A stretch of 9,311 nt of DNA from Candidatus Hydrogenedentota bacterium (lineage in GTDB: Bacteria; Hydrogenedentota; Hydrogenedentia; Hydrogenedentales; CAITNO01). Positions 1-7,921 of the stretch are shown in pieces. Below the pieces are notes generated by a model, which saw only the letters and a program-made list of their open reading frames with translations, searched no databases and was not told the origin of the DNA. The stretch is from assembly GCA_029554925.1 (NCBI GenBank), contig JAKPUV010001049.1:1-9311 (forward strand), read 5' to 3'. A program made the position numbers and the translations under genes. Numbering within the stretch: the first letter of the stretch is position 1; the number at the start of each line of letters is the position of its first letter.

Positions 1-612
1 GTGCTGCTGACCGCGCCGGTGCTCCTGCGCCACAGCCCCGAAGTGGGGCGCATCCTGCACAGCCGGTCCCTTTCCGCGCTGCTTCACCTGCGGTACCACG
101 AGGCCGGGCTGGGACTGCTGATGGCGGTGTCCATCGGCGCGGTGGTCCACATGCGGACGCGGCTGGCCGCAGTGGCCGCGCTGGGCGTGGTGGGCTACGG
201 CATGGCGGTCATCTTCATTCTTTTCGGCGCGCCCGACCTGGCCATGACCCAGTTCGTCATCGAGACGCTGACGGTCATCCTGCTGGTGCTCGCGTTTTAC
301 CACCTGCCCGCCTTTGCACCGCGCGCCCGCCGGGTCTTCCAGACGGGCAACCTCCTCCTGGCGGGGTCGGTGGGCGTGGTCATGGCGCTGCTGGTGCTGG
401 TGGCCGCAGACGAGCGCCACCCGACGGCCCTCGCGCGCTATTTTGCGGACAACAGCCTGTCCCTCGGCCACGGGCGCAACGTGGTGAACGTGATCCTGGT
501 GGACTTCCGCGCCCTGGACACCCTGGGCGAGATCACCGTGCTGGCGCTGGCGGCCCTCGGGGCCTATGCCGTGCTGCACCTGAAGCCGCGCGGAGAGGGG
601 GGGAAGCCATGA
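1..612 (+). CDS. mrpA: Na+/H+ antiporter subunit MrpA, C-terminal part (5' partial)
   Basis: This is the C-terminal part of the large subunit of the Mrp (Mnh) Na+/H+ antiporter, an integral inner-membrane complex related to the membrane arm of complex I. The 203 visible residues contain the DUF4040/MbhD-like segment (GAPDLAMTQ at visible residues 76-84, followed by the conserved ET at 88-89) and the MbhE-like segment ([18 protein letters not shown] at 160-177). About five hydrophobic helices are visible. A full MrpA is roughly 750-950 residues, with an ND5-like proton-channel domain at its N-terminus; that domain is absent, and the frame is open from base 1. The GTG at position 1 is therefore most likely internal and the gene begins upstream of the window. 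A stand-alone MbhD/E-type subunit is possible but less likely. The stop overlaps the mrpB start by 4 bases (ATGA). Confidence 0.9.
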   Translation: MLLTAPVLLRHSPEVGRILHSRSLSALLHLRYHEAGLGLLMAVSIGAVVHMRTRLAAVAALGVVGYGMAVIFILFGAPDLAMTQFVIETLTVILLVLAFYHLPAFAPRARRVFQTGNLLLAGSVGVVMALLVLVAADERHPTALARYFADNSLSLGHGRNVVNVILVDFRALDTLGEITVLALAALGAYAVLHLKPRGEGGKP

Positions 613-1037
613 ACTCCGTCATCTTCCGCTCCGCCACGCGCTACATGTTCCCCATCCTGCTGCTGCTCTCCGTGTTCCTGCTCATGAGCGGCCACAACGA
701 GCCCGGCGGCGGGTTCACGGGCGGGCTGGTGGCCGCGTCGGCCTTTGTGCTGTACGCGCTGGCCTTTGACACGGCCGAGGCGCGGCGGAGGCTTTGGCTG
801 GACCCCCGGCATCTCATCGGCGCGGGCCTGCTGCTGGCGCTGGCCTCCGGGATGGTGGGGCTGCTCGCGGGCGAGCCTTTCCTGACGGCGTACTGGGTGA
901 ACCTGCCCCTGCCCGGCGGGGGCTCAGCGGCCCTGGGCACGCCGCTGCTGTTCGACGCCGGGGTGTTCCTGGATGTCATCGGCGTGTCGCTGCTCATCAT
1001 TTTCTCCATGGCCGACGTGGACCGGGGGGAATCGTGA
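609..1037 (+). CDS. mrpB: Na+/H+ antiporter subunit MrpB
   Basis: This 142-residue protein is subunit B of the Mrp antiporter, a small inner-membrane subunit required for assembly and activity of the complex. The family signature [13 protein letters not shown] is at residues 28-40, directly after the first membrane helix, and three further hydrophobic helices follow. The length is normal for MnhB proteins. The ATG at 609 shares four bases with the mrpA stop (ATGA), and a G-rich Shine-Dalgarno-like tract (597-603) lies inside the last codons of mrpA, so translation is probably coupled. The stop at 1035-1037 touches the mrpC start. Confidence 0.95.
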   Translation: MNSVIFRSATRYMFPILLLLSVFLLMSGHNEPGGGFTGGLVAASAFVLYALAFDTAEARRRLWLDPRHLIGAGLLLALASGMVGLLAGEPFLTAYWVNLPLPGGGSAALGTPLLFDAGVFLDVIGVSLLIIFSMADVDRGES

Positions 1038-1384
1038 TGGAGCTTCTCTTTGCGGCGGTGGTCGGCGGGCTGTACGCGGCGGGCGTGTACCTGCTGCTGC
1101 AGCGCAACGTCGTGAAAATCATCCTCGGGCTGGCCCTGCTCGGCCACGGCGCGAACCTGCTGATCTTCACGGCGGGCGGCCTCACCCGCGCGCGCGCGCC
1201 GATCATCGCCGAGGGCGCGCTGTCCGCGCCGCCGGACACGGCGGACCCGCTGCCCCAGGCGCTCATCCTGACGGCGATCGTCATCGGGTTCGGCGTGCTG
1301 GCCTTCCTGCTCGCGCTGGTGGAGCGGACGCACCAGGTGGTGCCCACGGACGACGTGGACGAGCTGAAGGGCACCGACACATGA
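1037..1384 (+). CDS. mrpC: Na+/H+ antiporter subunit MrpC (NuoK-like)
   Basis: This 115-residue subunit is homologous to NuoK of complex I and forms three membrane helices at the interface with MrpD. GHGANL at residues 36-41 and [15 protein letters not shown] at 70-84 are the characteristic NuoK/MnhC blocks. The C-terminal tail (98-115) is charged and probably cytoplasmic. The chosen start is the ATG at 1037, which overlaps the mrpB stop by one base (TGATG). A GTG three bases earlier (1034) is in frame and would give a 4-base GTGA overlap and one extra residue; the sequence does not decide between them. The gene ends in an ATGA overlap with mrpD. Confidence 0.93.
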   Translation: MELLFAAVVGGLYAAGVYLLLQRNVVKIILGLALLGHGANLLIFTAGGLTRARAPIIAEGALSAPPDTADPLPQALILTAIVIGFGVLAFLLALVERTHQVVPTDDVDELKGTDT

Positions 1385-2895
1385 GCCTGCTGCTGACACT
1401 TCCGCTGCTGGTCCCGCTGGCGGGGGCCGTGCTGTGCGTGCTGCTCTTCCGCAGCCCGGGGGCGCAGCGCGCGGTGGCGCTCGGCGTGTCCCTGGCCCAC
1501 TGCCTCGCGGCGGGCGCGCTCTTCGCGGGGGTGCGCGGCGGCGGCGTGGCGGCGGTGCAGGTGAGCGGCTGGCCCGCGCCCTTCGGCATCACCTTCGTGG
1601 CGGACCTGCTCGCCGCGGTCATGGTCTGCGCCGGGGCCGGAATGGGCCTGTGCATCGTGGTCTACTCCCTGTTCGTCCTGGACCGCGGCCGGGAGCGGTT
1701 CGGCTATTACCCGCTGGTGCTGGCCCTGCTGGCGGCGGTGTGCGGCGCCTTCCTCACGGGCGACATCTTCAACCTGTATGTCTGGTTCGAGGTGATGCTC
1801 ATGGCGTCCTTCGCGCTCATGGCGCTGGGCGGCGAGCGGCCCCAGCTCGAGGGCGCGCTGAAGTACGTCACCCTCAACCTGGTGTCCTCCGCCGTGTTCC
1901 TCTCCGGCGCGGGCATCCTCTACGGGAGGGTGGGCACGCTGAACCTGGCGGACCTCTCCCTCGCCGTGGACACGCACCTTTCCCCGGGCCTGCTGACCGC
2001 CATCGCCATGCTGTTTCTTGTCGCGTTCGGCATCAAGGCCGCCCTGTTCCCCTTCTTCTTCTGGCTGCCCGCGTCCTACCACACGCCGCCGGCGGTGGTG
2101 GCCGCCCTGTTCAGCGCGCTGCTGACCAAGGTGGGGGCCTACGCCCTGATCCGGGTGTTCACGCTGGTGTTTGTCCACGACATCGGGTGGACCCATCCGG
2201 TGATCCTGGCGCTGGCCGGGGTCACCATGCTGACGGGGGTGCTGGGCGCGGCGTCGAAGTACGACTTCCCGAAGATCCTCGCGTTCCACATTGTCAGCCA
2301 GATCGGCTACATCGTCATGGGCCTCGGGCTCTTCTCCGTCATGGGCCTCGCGGGCGCGATTTACTTCATGATCCACAACATTGTCGTGAAGACAAACCTC
2401 TTCCTTGTGGCGGGCATCGCCCGCCGGCTCACGGGGGAGACGCACCTCGACCGCCTGGGCGGGCTCTGCCGCGCGCGGCCGTGGCTCGCCGCGTGTTTCT
2501 TCGTGTCCGCCATGTCGCTGGCGGGCCTGCCGCCCTTCTCCGGGTTCTTCGGCAAGCTCGCCCTGCTGGTGGCCGCCGCGCGCACGGGCCACTGGACCGT
2601 GTTCGCCGTCGCCGTGGTGGTCAGTTTCCTGACGCTGTACTCCATGACCAAGATCTGGAACTACGCCTTCTGGAAACCCGCGCCGGAGGGCATGCCCGAC
2701 CCCGCGCCGGGCCGCGACACGGAAACAGACCGGGCCGTCGCCGGGATGCTCATCCCCGTGACCGTGCTGGCGGCGGTGTCCCTGCTCATGGGGCTGGGCG
2801 CGGGCCCGTGCATGCGGCTGGCGCTGGACGCGGCGGAGCAGCTGCTGGACAAAGGCGCCTACATCCGCGCGGTGCTGGGGGAGGGCGCGGCATGA
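1381..2895 (+). CDS. mrpD: Na+/H+ antiporter subunit MrpD (ND2/ND4/ND5-like proton channel)
   Basis: This 504-residue, multi-helix inner-membrane protein belongs to the proton-conducting transporter family (PF00361) shared with NuoL, NuoM and NuoN. It should form one of the two ion-translocating channels of the Mrp antiporter. Residues known in this family to lie in the ion path are present: Glu137 in [14 protein letters not shown] (131-144), Lys219 in [15 protein letters not shown] (216-230), and Lys250 in [17 protein letters not shown] (244-260). From memory, Glu137 and Lys219 carry the same numbers as functionally tested residues of Bacillus MrpD, which supports the ATG at 1381 as the start. 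Length is normal for MrpD. The frame stays open upstream of this ATG, but that part lies over mrpC and mrpB and reads as their shadow. The ATG and the mrpC stop overlap by 4 bases, as do the stop and the mrpE start. Confidence 0.96.
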   Translation: MSLLLTLPLLVPLAGAVLCVLLFRSPGAQRAVALGVSLAHCLAAGALFAGVRGGGVAAVQVSGWPAPFGITFVADLLAAVMVCAGAGMGLCIVVYSLFVLDRGRERFGYYPLVLALLAAVCGAFLTGDIFNLYVWFEVMLMASFALMALGGERPQLEGALKYVTLNLVSSAVFLSGAGILYGRVGTLNLADLSLAVDTHLSPGLLTAIAMLFLVAFGIKAALFPFFFWLPASYHTPPAVVAALFSALLTKVGAYALIRVFTLVFVHDIGWTHPVILALAGVTMLTGVLGAASKYDFPKILAFHIVSQIGYIVMGLGLFSVMGLAGAIYFMIHNIVVKTNLFLVAGIARRLTGETHLDRLGGLCRARPWLAACFFVSAMSLAGLPPFSGFFGKLALLVAAARTGHWTVFAVAVVVSFLTLYSMTKIWNYAFWKPAPEGMPDPAPGRDTETDRAVAGMLIPVTVLAAVSLLMGLGAGPCMRLALDAAEQLLDKGAYIRAVLGEGAA

Positions 2896-3362
2896 TCCTC
2901 TTCCTGTGGAACATCCTGCTGGCGCTGCTCTGGGGGGCGCTGACCGGCGTGATGACGCCGCTCAACCTCATGGCGGGCTTTGCCCTTGCCTATGCGGCGC
3001 TGTCGCTGACCCGGGCGGGGTCGGAGAGCGGCTATTTCCGGCGGACCCGGAGGCTTCTGCTGTTTCTCCCGTGGTTCCTGTGGCAGATGGTCGTGTCCAA
3101 CCTCCGCGTGGCCTACGATGTCATCACCCCGTGGCACACGTCGAAACCCGGCGTGGTGGCGGTGCCGCTGGACGCGGAGACGGACCTGGAGATCACGCTG
3201 CTGGCGAACCTCATCACGCTGACGCCGGGCACGCTGACCCTCGACGTGTCGGAGGACCGAAAGACGCTGTACCTGCACGCCATGTTCATCACCGACCCGG
3301 AGGACGTGCGGCGCGAGATCAAGGACGGGCTGGAGCGCCGCCTGCTGGAGCTGCTGCGATGA
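2892..3362 (+). CDS. mrpE: Na+/H+ antiporter subunit MrpE
   Basis: This 156-residue protein belongs to the MnhE family (PF01899), a peripheral-edge subunit of the Mrp complex. Two hydrophobic stretches near the N-terminus (about 2-40) and one at about 54-70 are followed by a soluble C-terminal domain. The family block LLANLITLTPGTLTLDVS is at residues 103-120, with the TPGT turn at 111-114. The charged C-terminal helix (137-156) is typical. The ATG at 2892 overlaps the mrpD stop by 4 bases, and the stop at 3360-3362 overlaps the mrpF ATG in the same way. Confidence 0.94.
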   Translation: MILFLWNILLALLWGALTGVMTPLNLMAGFALAYAALSLTRAGSESGYFRRTRRLLLFLPWFLWQMVVSNLRVAYDVITPWHTSKPGVVAVPLDAETDLEITLLANLITLTPGTLTLDVSEDRKTLYLHAMFITDPEDVRREIKDGLERRLLELLR

Positions 3363-3622
3363 GCCCCGTGATGCACATTGCCGCCGCGCTGCTGGGCGGC
3401 GCGCTGCTGCTGGCCGTGGGCCGGCTCCTGCGCGGCCCGACCCTCCCCGACCGGGTCGTCGCGCTGGACCTCATCTCGACGCTCGTGGTGGGGATCATCT
3501 GCATGTGCGCCCTGGTCTTCGACCAGCCCGTGTATCTGCGCGACGCGCTGGTGCTGGCCGTGGTGTCGTTCCTGGGCACGGTGGCCTTCGCGTACTACGT
3601 CGCCAGGGGGGGGAAGCCATGA
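3359..3622 (+). CDS. mrpF: Na+/H+ antiporter subunit MrpF
   Basis: This 87-residue, three-helix membrane protein is subunit F of the Mrp antiporter. The conserved block RGPTLPDRVVALD is at residues 25-37, including Asp31 and Asp37, acidic residues that are well conserved in the family. A helix with RDALVLAVVSFLGTVAFA (61-78) follows. The ATG at 3359 is chosen because it gives the 4-base overlap with mrpE seen throughout the operon; an in-frame GTG at 3368 and ATG at 3371 are weaker alternatives. The last codons (ARGGKP, stop) form a G8 tract that also serves as the ribosome-binding region of mrpG. Confidence 0.93.
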   Translation: MSPVMHIAAALLGGALLLAVGRLLRGPTLPDRVVALDLISTLVVGIICMCALVFDQPVYLRDALVLAVVSFLGTVAFAYYVARGGKP

Positions 3623-3954
3623 TTAAAACGCCGGTGGAATGGCTGATGCTCGCCGGGGCGGTGTTCATGTTCCTCGCCGCGCTGGGCGTGGTGCGCCTGC
3701 CCGACCTCTACATCCGGATGCACGCCGCCACCAAGAGCGGCACCCTCGGCGTCACCTGCGCGATCTTCGCCGTCGCCCTGCACTTTGGCGACTTCGCCAT
3801 CGCCGTGCGGGCCTTCCTCATCGTGGTGTTCGTTTTCCTCACCGCGCCCGTGGCGGCGCACCTTGTCGGGCGCGCGGCCTACCGCGTCGGTGTTCCCCTG
3901 TGGAAGCGCTCCATCGTGGACGAGTGGCGACACCGCCCACCCGATCAGAAGTAG
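3619..3954 (+). CDS. mrpG: Na+/H+ antiporter subunit MrpG
   Basis: This 111-residue protein is subunit G, the last gene of the mrp operon. It has three membrane helices, the family signature LPDLYIRMHAATKSGTLG at residues 27-44, and the TAP motif at 75-77 in the third helix. The C-terminal tail is charged (KRSIVDEWRHR at 96-106). The ATG at 3619 overlaps the mrpF stop by 4 bases. The TAG stop at 3952-3954 lies inside the last codons of the convergent outer-membrane protein gene, so the two genes overlap by 10 bases and no intergenic terminator can exist between them. Confidence 0.94.
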   Translation: MIKTPVEWLMLAGAVFMFLAALGVVRLPDLYIRMHAATKSGTLGVTCAIFAVALHFGDFAIAVRAFLIVVFVFLTAPVAAHLVGRAAYRVGVPLWKRSIVDEWRHRPPDQK

Positions 3955-5384
3955 ATGACCGTGGACAGGTAGATGGTGTGCTGGTCCACGTCGGCGCGCG
4001 TGCCGGAGAACCCGAAGGTGTCCACCCGGTTGTCGTCGCCCCAGCGGTAGACGTAGGCCAGGTCCAGGTTCACCCGGTCGTACAGCAGCAGCCCCAGGCC
4101 CAGCGTGACGCCGTAGTAGTCGTCCGGCGAGCCGTCGCCGCGCTTGAGGCCGAGGAAGCCGTCCCGGCGGCCGCTGGCGGGCTCGGGGTCGTAGAACACG
4201 CCGGCGCGCACGCTCGGCAGGATGTTCTGGACGGGCTTCCGCGCGTCCACGAACACATACTCGGCGCCCGCGCGCACGGTCCACACGGCGTCCATGTCGT
4301 GGGCGTCCGTGTCCAGGCCGGACACGCCCCACACCTTGCGCAGGCGCGGGTTCCGGTTGCGCTTGTCATGGATCACAAACTGGTCCCATGACCGGCGCGT
4401 CACGTCGAAGGAGAGGGTGAGCTTGTCGTTGGGGAAGCGGTAGGCCGCGCCGACGCCCACGGCGTCGGGGAAGGTGATTTCCTTGTGGCGCGACCCGGTG
4501 CGGAGCATGCCGCGCACGCCGCCCACGCGCACCTCCTGCGACTGCTCGTAGTCCACCCCGGCGGTGAAGCGGGTGTGGTAGACGAGGCCGAAGCTCCACC
4601 GGTCGTCGGGCTTGTACAGCGCGCCGGCGGTGTAGTTGATGCCGTGGAAATTCTTGTGGCTCTCAATGGTCCGGCTGAGCGTGTTGGTGGCGAACCCGCC
4701 GAGGATGCGGCTCAGGGTGCGCTGCTCCGAGACAGACTTCCACTCGTTGTTCGGGATGATGTCCTCGTTCCACAGGTTGACCACAAGGCCCAGGGACAGC
4801 TCCTCGGTGATCTCGAAGCCGACGGCGGGGGAGAGGCTGGAGAGCTGGCCCTCCTGGCGGTAGTCCACGAGGGAGGAGAACAGGGCCGCGACGCCCCCGG
4901 CGGGGACGAGGCCGTTGTAGCGGAACTTCAGCCGGCGGTCGAAATCGAACTTGCGCTGGAGGCTCAGGCTCACCACCAGGTTGCGGCCCGCGGGCGCGAA
5001 GGGCAGCGGGTAGACCGCGCTCATGTAGTTCAGGCCGCTGAGGCTCAGGCTGTGGCTTTCGTCCATCTCGGGGTGCCGGTCCGAGGAGAAGTCCTCGCCG
5101 TCCCACTTGAAGTCGTAGACCAGCGAGAACTCCGGGCGCTCGAGCTGCGTGAGCCCGCCGGGGTTCCACGAGGCCGCCGTGGCGTCGTCGGCCACGGCCA
5201 CAAACGCGCCGCCCATGCCCAGGGCGCGCGCGCCGCTCCCCACCACGTTCGGGGAGGACGTGATGTTGACGGACTGCGCCCCGGCACACGGCGCGAGGGC
5301 CGCCGCGGCCAGCACGGCCAGCAGCGCGATCCCCGGCCGCCGGAAGGGGGCGTCACATCGTGACAGCGGGCATGCCTTTTTCAA
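3945..5384 (-). CDS. OmpP1/FadL/UPF0164-type outer-membrane beta-barrel protein
   Basis: This 479-residue protein is probably an outer-membrane barrel, possibly a transporter for hydrophobic molecules or a partner of a secretion or envelope complex. A signal peptide is visible: basic N-region (KK at 2-3, RR at 15-16), hydrophobic core 19-31, and likely cleavage at AGA/Q (34-37). The mature N-terminus has the hallmark GARALGMGGAFVAVADD (51-67) followed by NPGGL (74-78), typical of UPF0164/PorV-like and FadL-like proteins. The rest alternates polar and hydrophobic residues in beta-strand fashion and ends in TVIYF, an aromatic outer-membrane C-terminus. The chosen start is a TTG at 5384: AGGAGG lies 9 bases upstream, and it leads directly into the signal peptide. 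The only in-frame ATG (5474) would add 30 unconvincing residues and overlap the upstream gene by 122 bases. Substrate unknown. Confidence 0.85.
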   Translation of the reverse strand: MKKACPLSRCDAPFRRPGIALLAVLAAAALAPCAGAQSVNITSSPNVVGSGARALGMGGAFVAVADDATAASWNPGGLTQLERPEFSLVYDFKWDGEDFSSDRHPEMDESHSLSLSGLNYMSAVYPLPFAPAGRNLVVSLSLQRKFDFDRRLKFRYNGLVPAGGVAALFSSLVDYRQEGQLSSLSPAVGFEITEELSLGLVVNLWNEDIIPNNEWKSVSEQRTLSRILGGFATNTLSRTIESHKNFHGINYTAGALYKPDDRWSFGLVYHTRFTAGVDYEQSQEVRVGGVRGMLRTGSRHKEITFPDAVGVGAAYRFPNDKLTLSFDVTRRSWDQFVIHDKRNRNPRLRKVWGVSGLDTDAHDMDAVWTVRAGAEYVFVDARKPVQNILPSVRAGVFYDPEPASGRRDGFLGLKRGDGSPDDYYGVTLGLGLLLYDRVNLDLAYVYRWGDDNRVDTFGFSGTRADVDQHTIYLSTVIYF

Positions 5385-7446
5385 TCGTCGCACCCTCCTG
5401 CTGAAGGTCAAGCGTCTTCGCGCGCGTGCCGGTGTCGCCCGGACTCTCGATCCGGGCGCGGCCCACGGGCACATACTCCGGCGGCGCGAGCACCTCGCCG
5501 GTCGTCTCGTCCACCCAGGCCGGCGTCTCGTTCACGAGCAGCAGGTACGCGCCCTGCCGCACGCCGTCCTCCTTGGTCCAGTTCATGAGCAGTTCGGCGC
5601 CCGCGCCCGCGCCGCGCACGGCCACCACCTCGCCGGAAAGCTTCGGGTACATCGCCTCCAGCTGCGCCGACAGCGCCGCCGCCGCCTGCTTCACCTGCGC
5701 CGGGTCCGACGCGTCGGCGATGAACGCGTCGAGGATGGACACGATGTCCGAGGTTTCCGTGCTGATGACGCGCATCTTGACCTCGAGCCCCTTGCCGTCG
5801 CGGGGGAACAGCTCGCCGGTCAGGAAAATCTGGGCGTTCGTGAGGCGGCCCAGGGCGATGGCCTGGTTGGGGTCGGCCAGCGCCTGGGCAAGCTGCTGCT
5901 CCGTGAGCACCTGCTGGAGCTGCGCGCGCTCGAGGCAGCGGAACCGCCCCTTCATCGTCACGGCGGCCTCGGTCTCCGCGCGGAGGGCGAACGCCGCCCC
6001 CTCGTCCACCCCCGGCCCGGCGAAGGCCAGCACGGCCACGGGCATGCGGCTCTCCACGGTGTTGAGCGCCACGGGGCGCACCTCGACGTCCACCGACTTC
6101 TCCAGCACCTTCCCGGCGGCGTCCTCGGCGCGGATGGCCACCTGGAACCGCCCCTCCTTCTCCGTCTCCAGCGGCAGCCGCCGCGTGAAGCTCTCCTTCG
6201 GCGCGTTGGCCAGGGGCTCCACGGGCACGCCGTTGATGGAGATGGACTTGAGGGGCTGCTGCCCCACGACCTCGCCGGACACCATGAGCGCGCGGCTGTG
6301 GCGGTAGGGCTTGTCGGACTGCGGGGACTTCAGGCGGATCTCGCCGTCCGGCGCGGGGGCGGCCTCCTGCGCGAGCTGGAGCAGCGCCCGCGGCTCGTCG
6401 GCCGAGGCGAACACCAGCCCGCCGCGGTCCCGCCGCTGCCGCTGGAGCCACAGTTTCGCCTCCATGGACTCGGGGTCGCCCTGGAAGACCTTGAGGGCCG
6501 AGCGGGTCTCGTTGCCCGCCGTGTCGTTTGACGCCACCACGAAGGTGTTCTCGCCGGGGGCCAGGGGCAGTTCGGCGGTGAAGGCGAGTTTCGGATCGCC
6601 CGCCGACTCGGCCACGACCCGCTGGTCCACGGCCACGCGGCTCACGCCGTTCGTGTCCACCGCCGCGCCCTCCAGCAGGATGGTGCGGTCGCCCGTGACC
6701 GTCGGCTCCACGGGGATGTAGATGCCCAGCGTGGGCCCCGTCAGGTCCACCGTCACCGTCGTTTTCTGCTCCGTCTCCCTGCCCGCGAGGTCCACCGCCG
6801 TCACCGTCACCTCGTGCGTGCCCTCGTCCAGCTCGACGGTCTCCTTCACCTTGATCTCCGTCTGGCTGCCGCGCTGGAAGGCCTTCTGCTCGTTCACGCG
6901 GACCTCGGCCACGCCGGTGTCGTCGGCGACGGCGACCTCGACGGGCAGCTCGCGCTCGGCGACAATGCGGGCGGGCTGCATGTCCTCCGCGAGGGCGGGG
7001 GCTGTGTCGTCCTTCAGCGCCCCCGTGCGGATCTTTTCGCGCTTCACCTCGTCGAGGAGCGCGTGGGCGCGCTCCGTGTCCACCATCGCCAGCGCCTCCT
7101 GGAGCTGGCGCTCCGCCTCGTCCAGCCGCCCCAGGCGCAGGTAGCAGACGCCCAGCTCGCGGGCGGGGAAGTACTCCACGAAATGCAGGCCGTAGGTGCG
7201 GGCGCGCCAGGTGTCGCGCGAGCGCCCCTTCAGCGCCTGCTCGAAGTCCGCCGCCGCCTCCTCGTGGAAGCCCCCCGCCAGATAGGAGGTCCCCCGCTCG
7301 TAATAGCTCCACCAGCGCCCGCGGAACACGCCGTCGGTGACGCCGTACTGCTGGCCGTCCTTCTCCCGCACGGCGGAGGGGTTCGAAACGCACCCGCCCG
7401 CGACCAGCAGCACCGCAAACGCGAAAAGCACCCGTCTCTTGTTCAT
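5353..7446 (-). CDS. Multidomain lipoprotein: TPR, three Ig-like repeats, CsgG-like and FlgT C-terminal-like domains
   Basis: This 697-residue protein is a probable lipoprotein: KRR at residues 3-5, a hydrophobic core, and a lipobox ending at Cys19 (VAGGC). Residues about 45-135 look like tetratricopeptide helices (for example ELGVCYLRLGRLDEAERQLQEAL, 97-119). Three Ig-like beta domains follow at about 165-236, 237-322 and 380-458; each ends in a similar strand with a D/N-x-A-G motif (VDLAGRE, NDTAGNE, EDAAGKV). Residues 466-600 resemble the CsgG family (MPVAVLAF, then GRFRCLERAQLQQVLTEQ at 500-517, and a later ALGRLTNAQIFLTGEL at 531-546). Residues 603-697 resemble the FlgT C-terminal domain (SGEVVAV, GVRQGAYLLLV, TTGEVLAP, VGRARI). 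GGAGG-type Shine-Dalgarno (GGAGG, 7462-7458) precedes the ATG. Role inferred: periplasmic scaffold or outer-membrane assembly factor working with the barrel protein encoded next to it. The exact function is unknown. Confidence 0.85.
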   Translation of the reverse strand: MNKRRVLFAFAVLLVAGGCVSNPSAVREKDGQQYGVTDGVFRGRWWSYYERGTSYLAGGFHEEAAADFEQALKGRSRDTWRARTYGLHFVEYFPARELGVCYLRLGRLDEAERQLQEALAMVDTERAHALLDEVKREKIRTGALKDDTAPALAEDMQPARIVAERELPVEVAVADDTGVAEVRVNEQKAFQRGSQTEIKVKETVELDEGTHEVTVTAVDLAGRETEQKTTVTVDLTGPTLGIYIPVEPTVTGDRTILLEGAAVDTNGVSRVAVDQRVVAESAGDPKLAFTAELPLAPGENTFVVASNDTAGNETRSALKVFQGDPESMEAKLWLQRQRRDRGGLVFASADEPRALLQLAQEAAPAPDGEIRLKSPQSDKPYRHSRALMVSGEVVGQQPLKSISINGVPVEPLANAPKESFTRRLPLETEKEGRFQVAIRAEDAAGKVLEKSVDVEVRPVALNTVESRMPVAVLAFAGPGVDEGAAFALRAETEAAVTMKGRFRCLERAQLQQVLTEQQLAQALADPNQAIALGRLTNAQIFLTGELFPRDGKGLEVKMRVISTETSDIVSILDAFIADASDPAQVKQAAAALSAQLEAMYPKLSGEVVAVRGAGAGAELLMNWTKEDGVRQGAYLLLVNETPAWVDETTGEVLAPPEYVPVGRARIESPGDTGTRAKTLDLQQEGATIEKGMPAVTM
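5394..5399 (-). promoter_or_regulatory. Shine-Dalgarno site supporting the TTG start at 5384
   Basis: On the minus strand AGGAGG is followed by 9 bases and then TTG (5384-5382), the first codon of a signal-peptide coding stretch. An in-frame GTG abuts the site with no spacing and so cannot use it. The site lies within the last codons of the upstream lipoprotein gene, so the overlap of the two reading frames is 32 bases. Confidence 0.65.
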
Positions 7447-7496
7447 CCCCGTCGGTTCCTCCGTAAGGGCGTGCGTTCTTTTGTGGGGCGCGGCCC

Positions 7497-7844
7497 TCAG
7501 GCGCCGCCGGGCGGGGACTCCCCGTCCGTGTCCATGATGCGCCGCAGCCGCTTCCGTTCGATCGAATCCACCGGGGCGAAGGCGATCGCCACGCCCCGTA
7601 TGTCCATGCGGGCCACCCGGCCGTCCAGGCAGACCCCGTCGGCGGCGCCGCCCTTGTCCGGACAGATCAGCACGCGCACCCGGCTTTCCAGCGGCAGCGA
7701 CCGCTCCGTGGCCATCAGGATGCCGCGCTCGCTCAAGTCCACCACCACCCCCTCCACCAGCACCCCGCTGTGGAGGCGCACCTCGACCCGGGCGGCGACG
7801 CGCACCCGGTCCGAGTCCCGCTGTTCCGTTCTAGCCCTGACCAC
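7497..7844 (-). CDS. PilZ-domain protein (probable cyclic di-GMP receptor)
   Basis: This small single-domain protein carries both PilZ cyclic di-GMP-binding motifs: RVAAR (RxxxR) and, about 20 residues later, DLSERG (DxSxxG), at residues 15-19 and 36-41 with the start used here. The following residues fit the PilZ beta barrel, and the end is a charged helix (ERKRLRRIMD). The GTG at 7844 is chosen because AGGAGAGG (7861-7854) lies 9 bases upstream. The frame also has a GTG at 7889, which would add 15 residues, but its GGGGAGG is only 2 bases away; this remains possible. The gene is followed after 52 bases by the lipoprotein gene on the same strand, so co-transcription is likely. Intact motifs suggest real nucleotide binding, but partner and output are not shown. 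Confidence 0.87.
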   Translation of the reverse strand: MVRARTEQRDSDRVRVAARVEVRLHSGVLVEGVVVDLSERGILMATERSLPLESRVRVLICPDKGGAADGVCLDGRVARMDIRGVAIAFAPVDSIERKRLRRIMDTDGESPPGGA

Positions 7845-7921
7845 GCGCCCGTTCCTCTCCTGCGCCCGCGCGGACGCGGACAGCCGCACTGCCTCCCCGT
7901 GGCCAATCCCCTTCCTCTAAG

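Noticed and set aside
1187..1199. Alternating CG run in mrpC
   Set aside because: It encodes the ordinary Thr-Arg-Ala-Arg-Ala-Pro loop; such runs are expected at this GC content.
997..2592. Long minus-strand open frame (531 codons) across mrpC and mrpD
   Set aside because: It is antisense to clearly recognised mrp genes and translates to a low-complexity, highly charged Arg/His/Glu/Gln-rich protein with no domain; typical shadow frame in GC-rich DNA.
1434..3362. Open frame upstream of the mrpE ATG, overlapping mrpD
   Set aside because: Only the part from 2892 matches the MnhE family; the earlier part is an Arg/Gly/Pro-rich out-of-frame reading of mrpD.
3924..3940. Small stem near the end of mrpG (GTGGCG, loop ACAC, CGCCCAC) as terminator
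   Set aside because: Only six pairs with a bulge, inside the coding sequence, and without a following T-run.
4485..5363. Plus-strand open frame over the barrel gene
   Set aside because: Antisense shadow of a gene with a clear signal peptide and family motif; the translation has no recognisable domain.
5353..5474. Start of the barrel gene at the in-frame ATG at 5474
   Set aside because: It would add 30 Arg-rich residues before the signal peptide and overlap the upstream gene by 122 bases; the TTG at 5384 has a far better ribosome-binding site.
5149..6531. Plus-strand open frame (460 codons) over the lipoprotein gene
   Set aside because: His/Arg/Leu/Gly-rich antisense reading; the minus strand holds convincing domains over the same bases.
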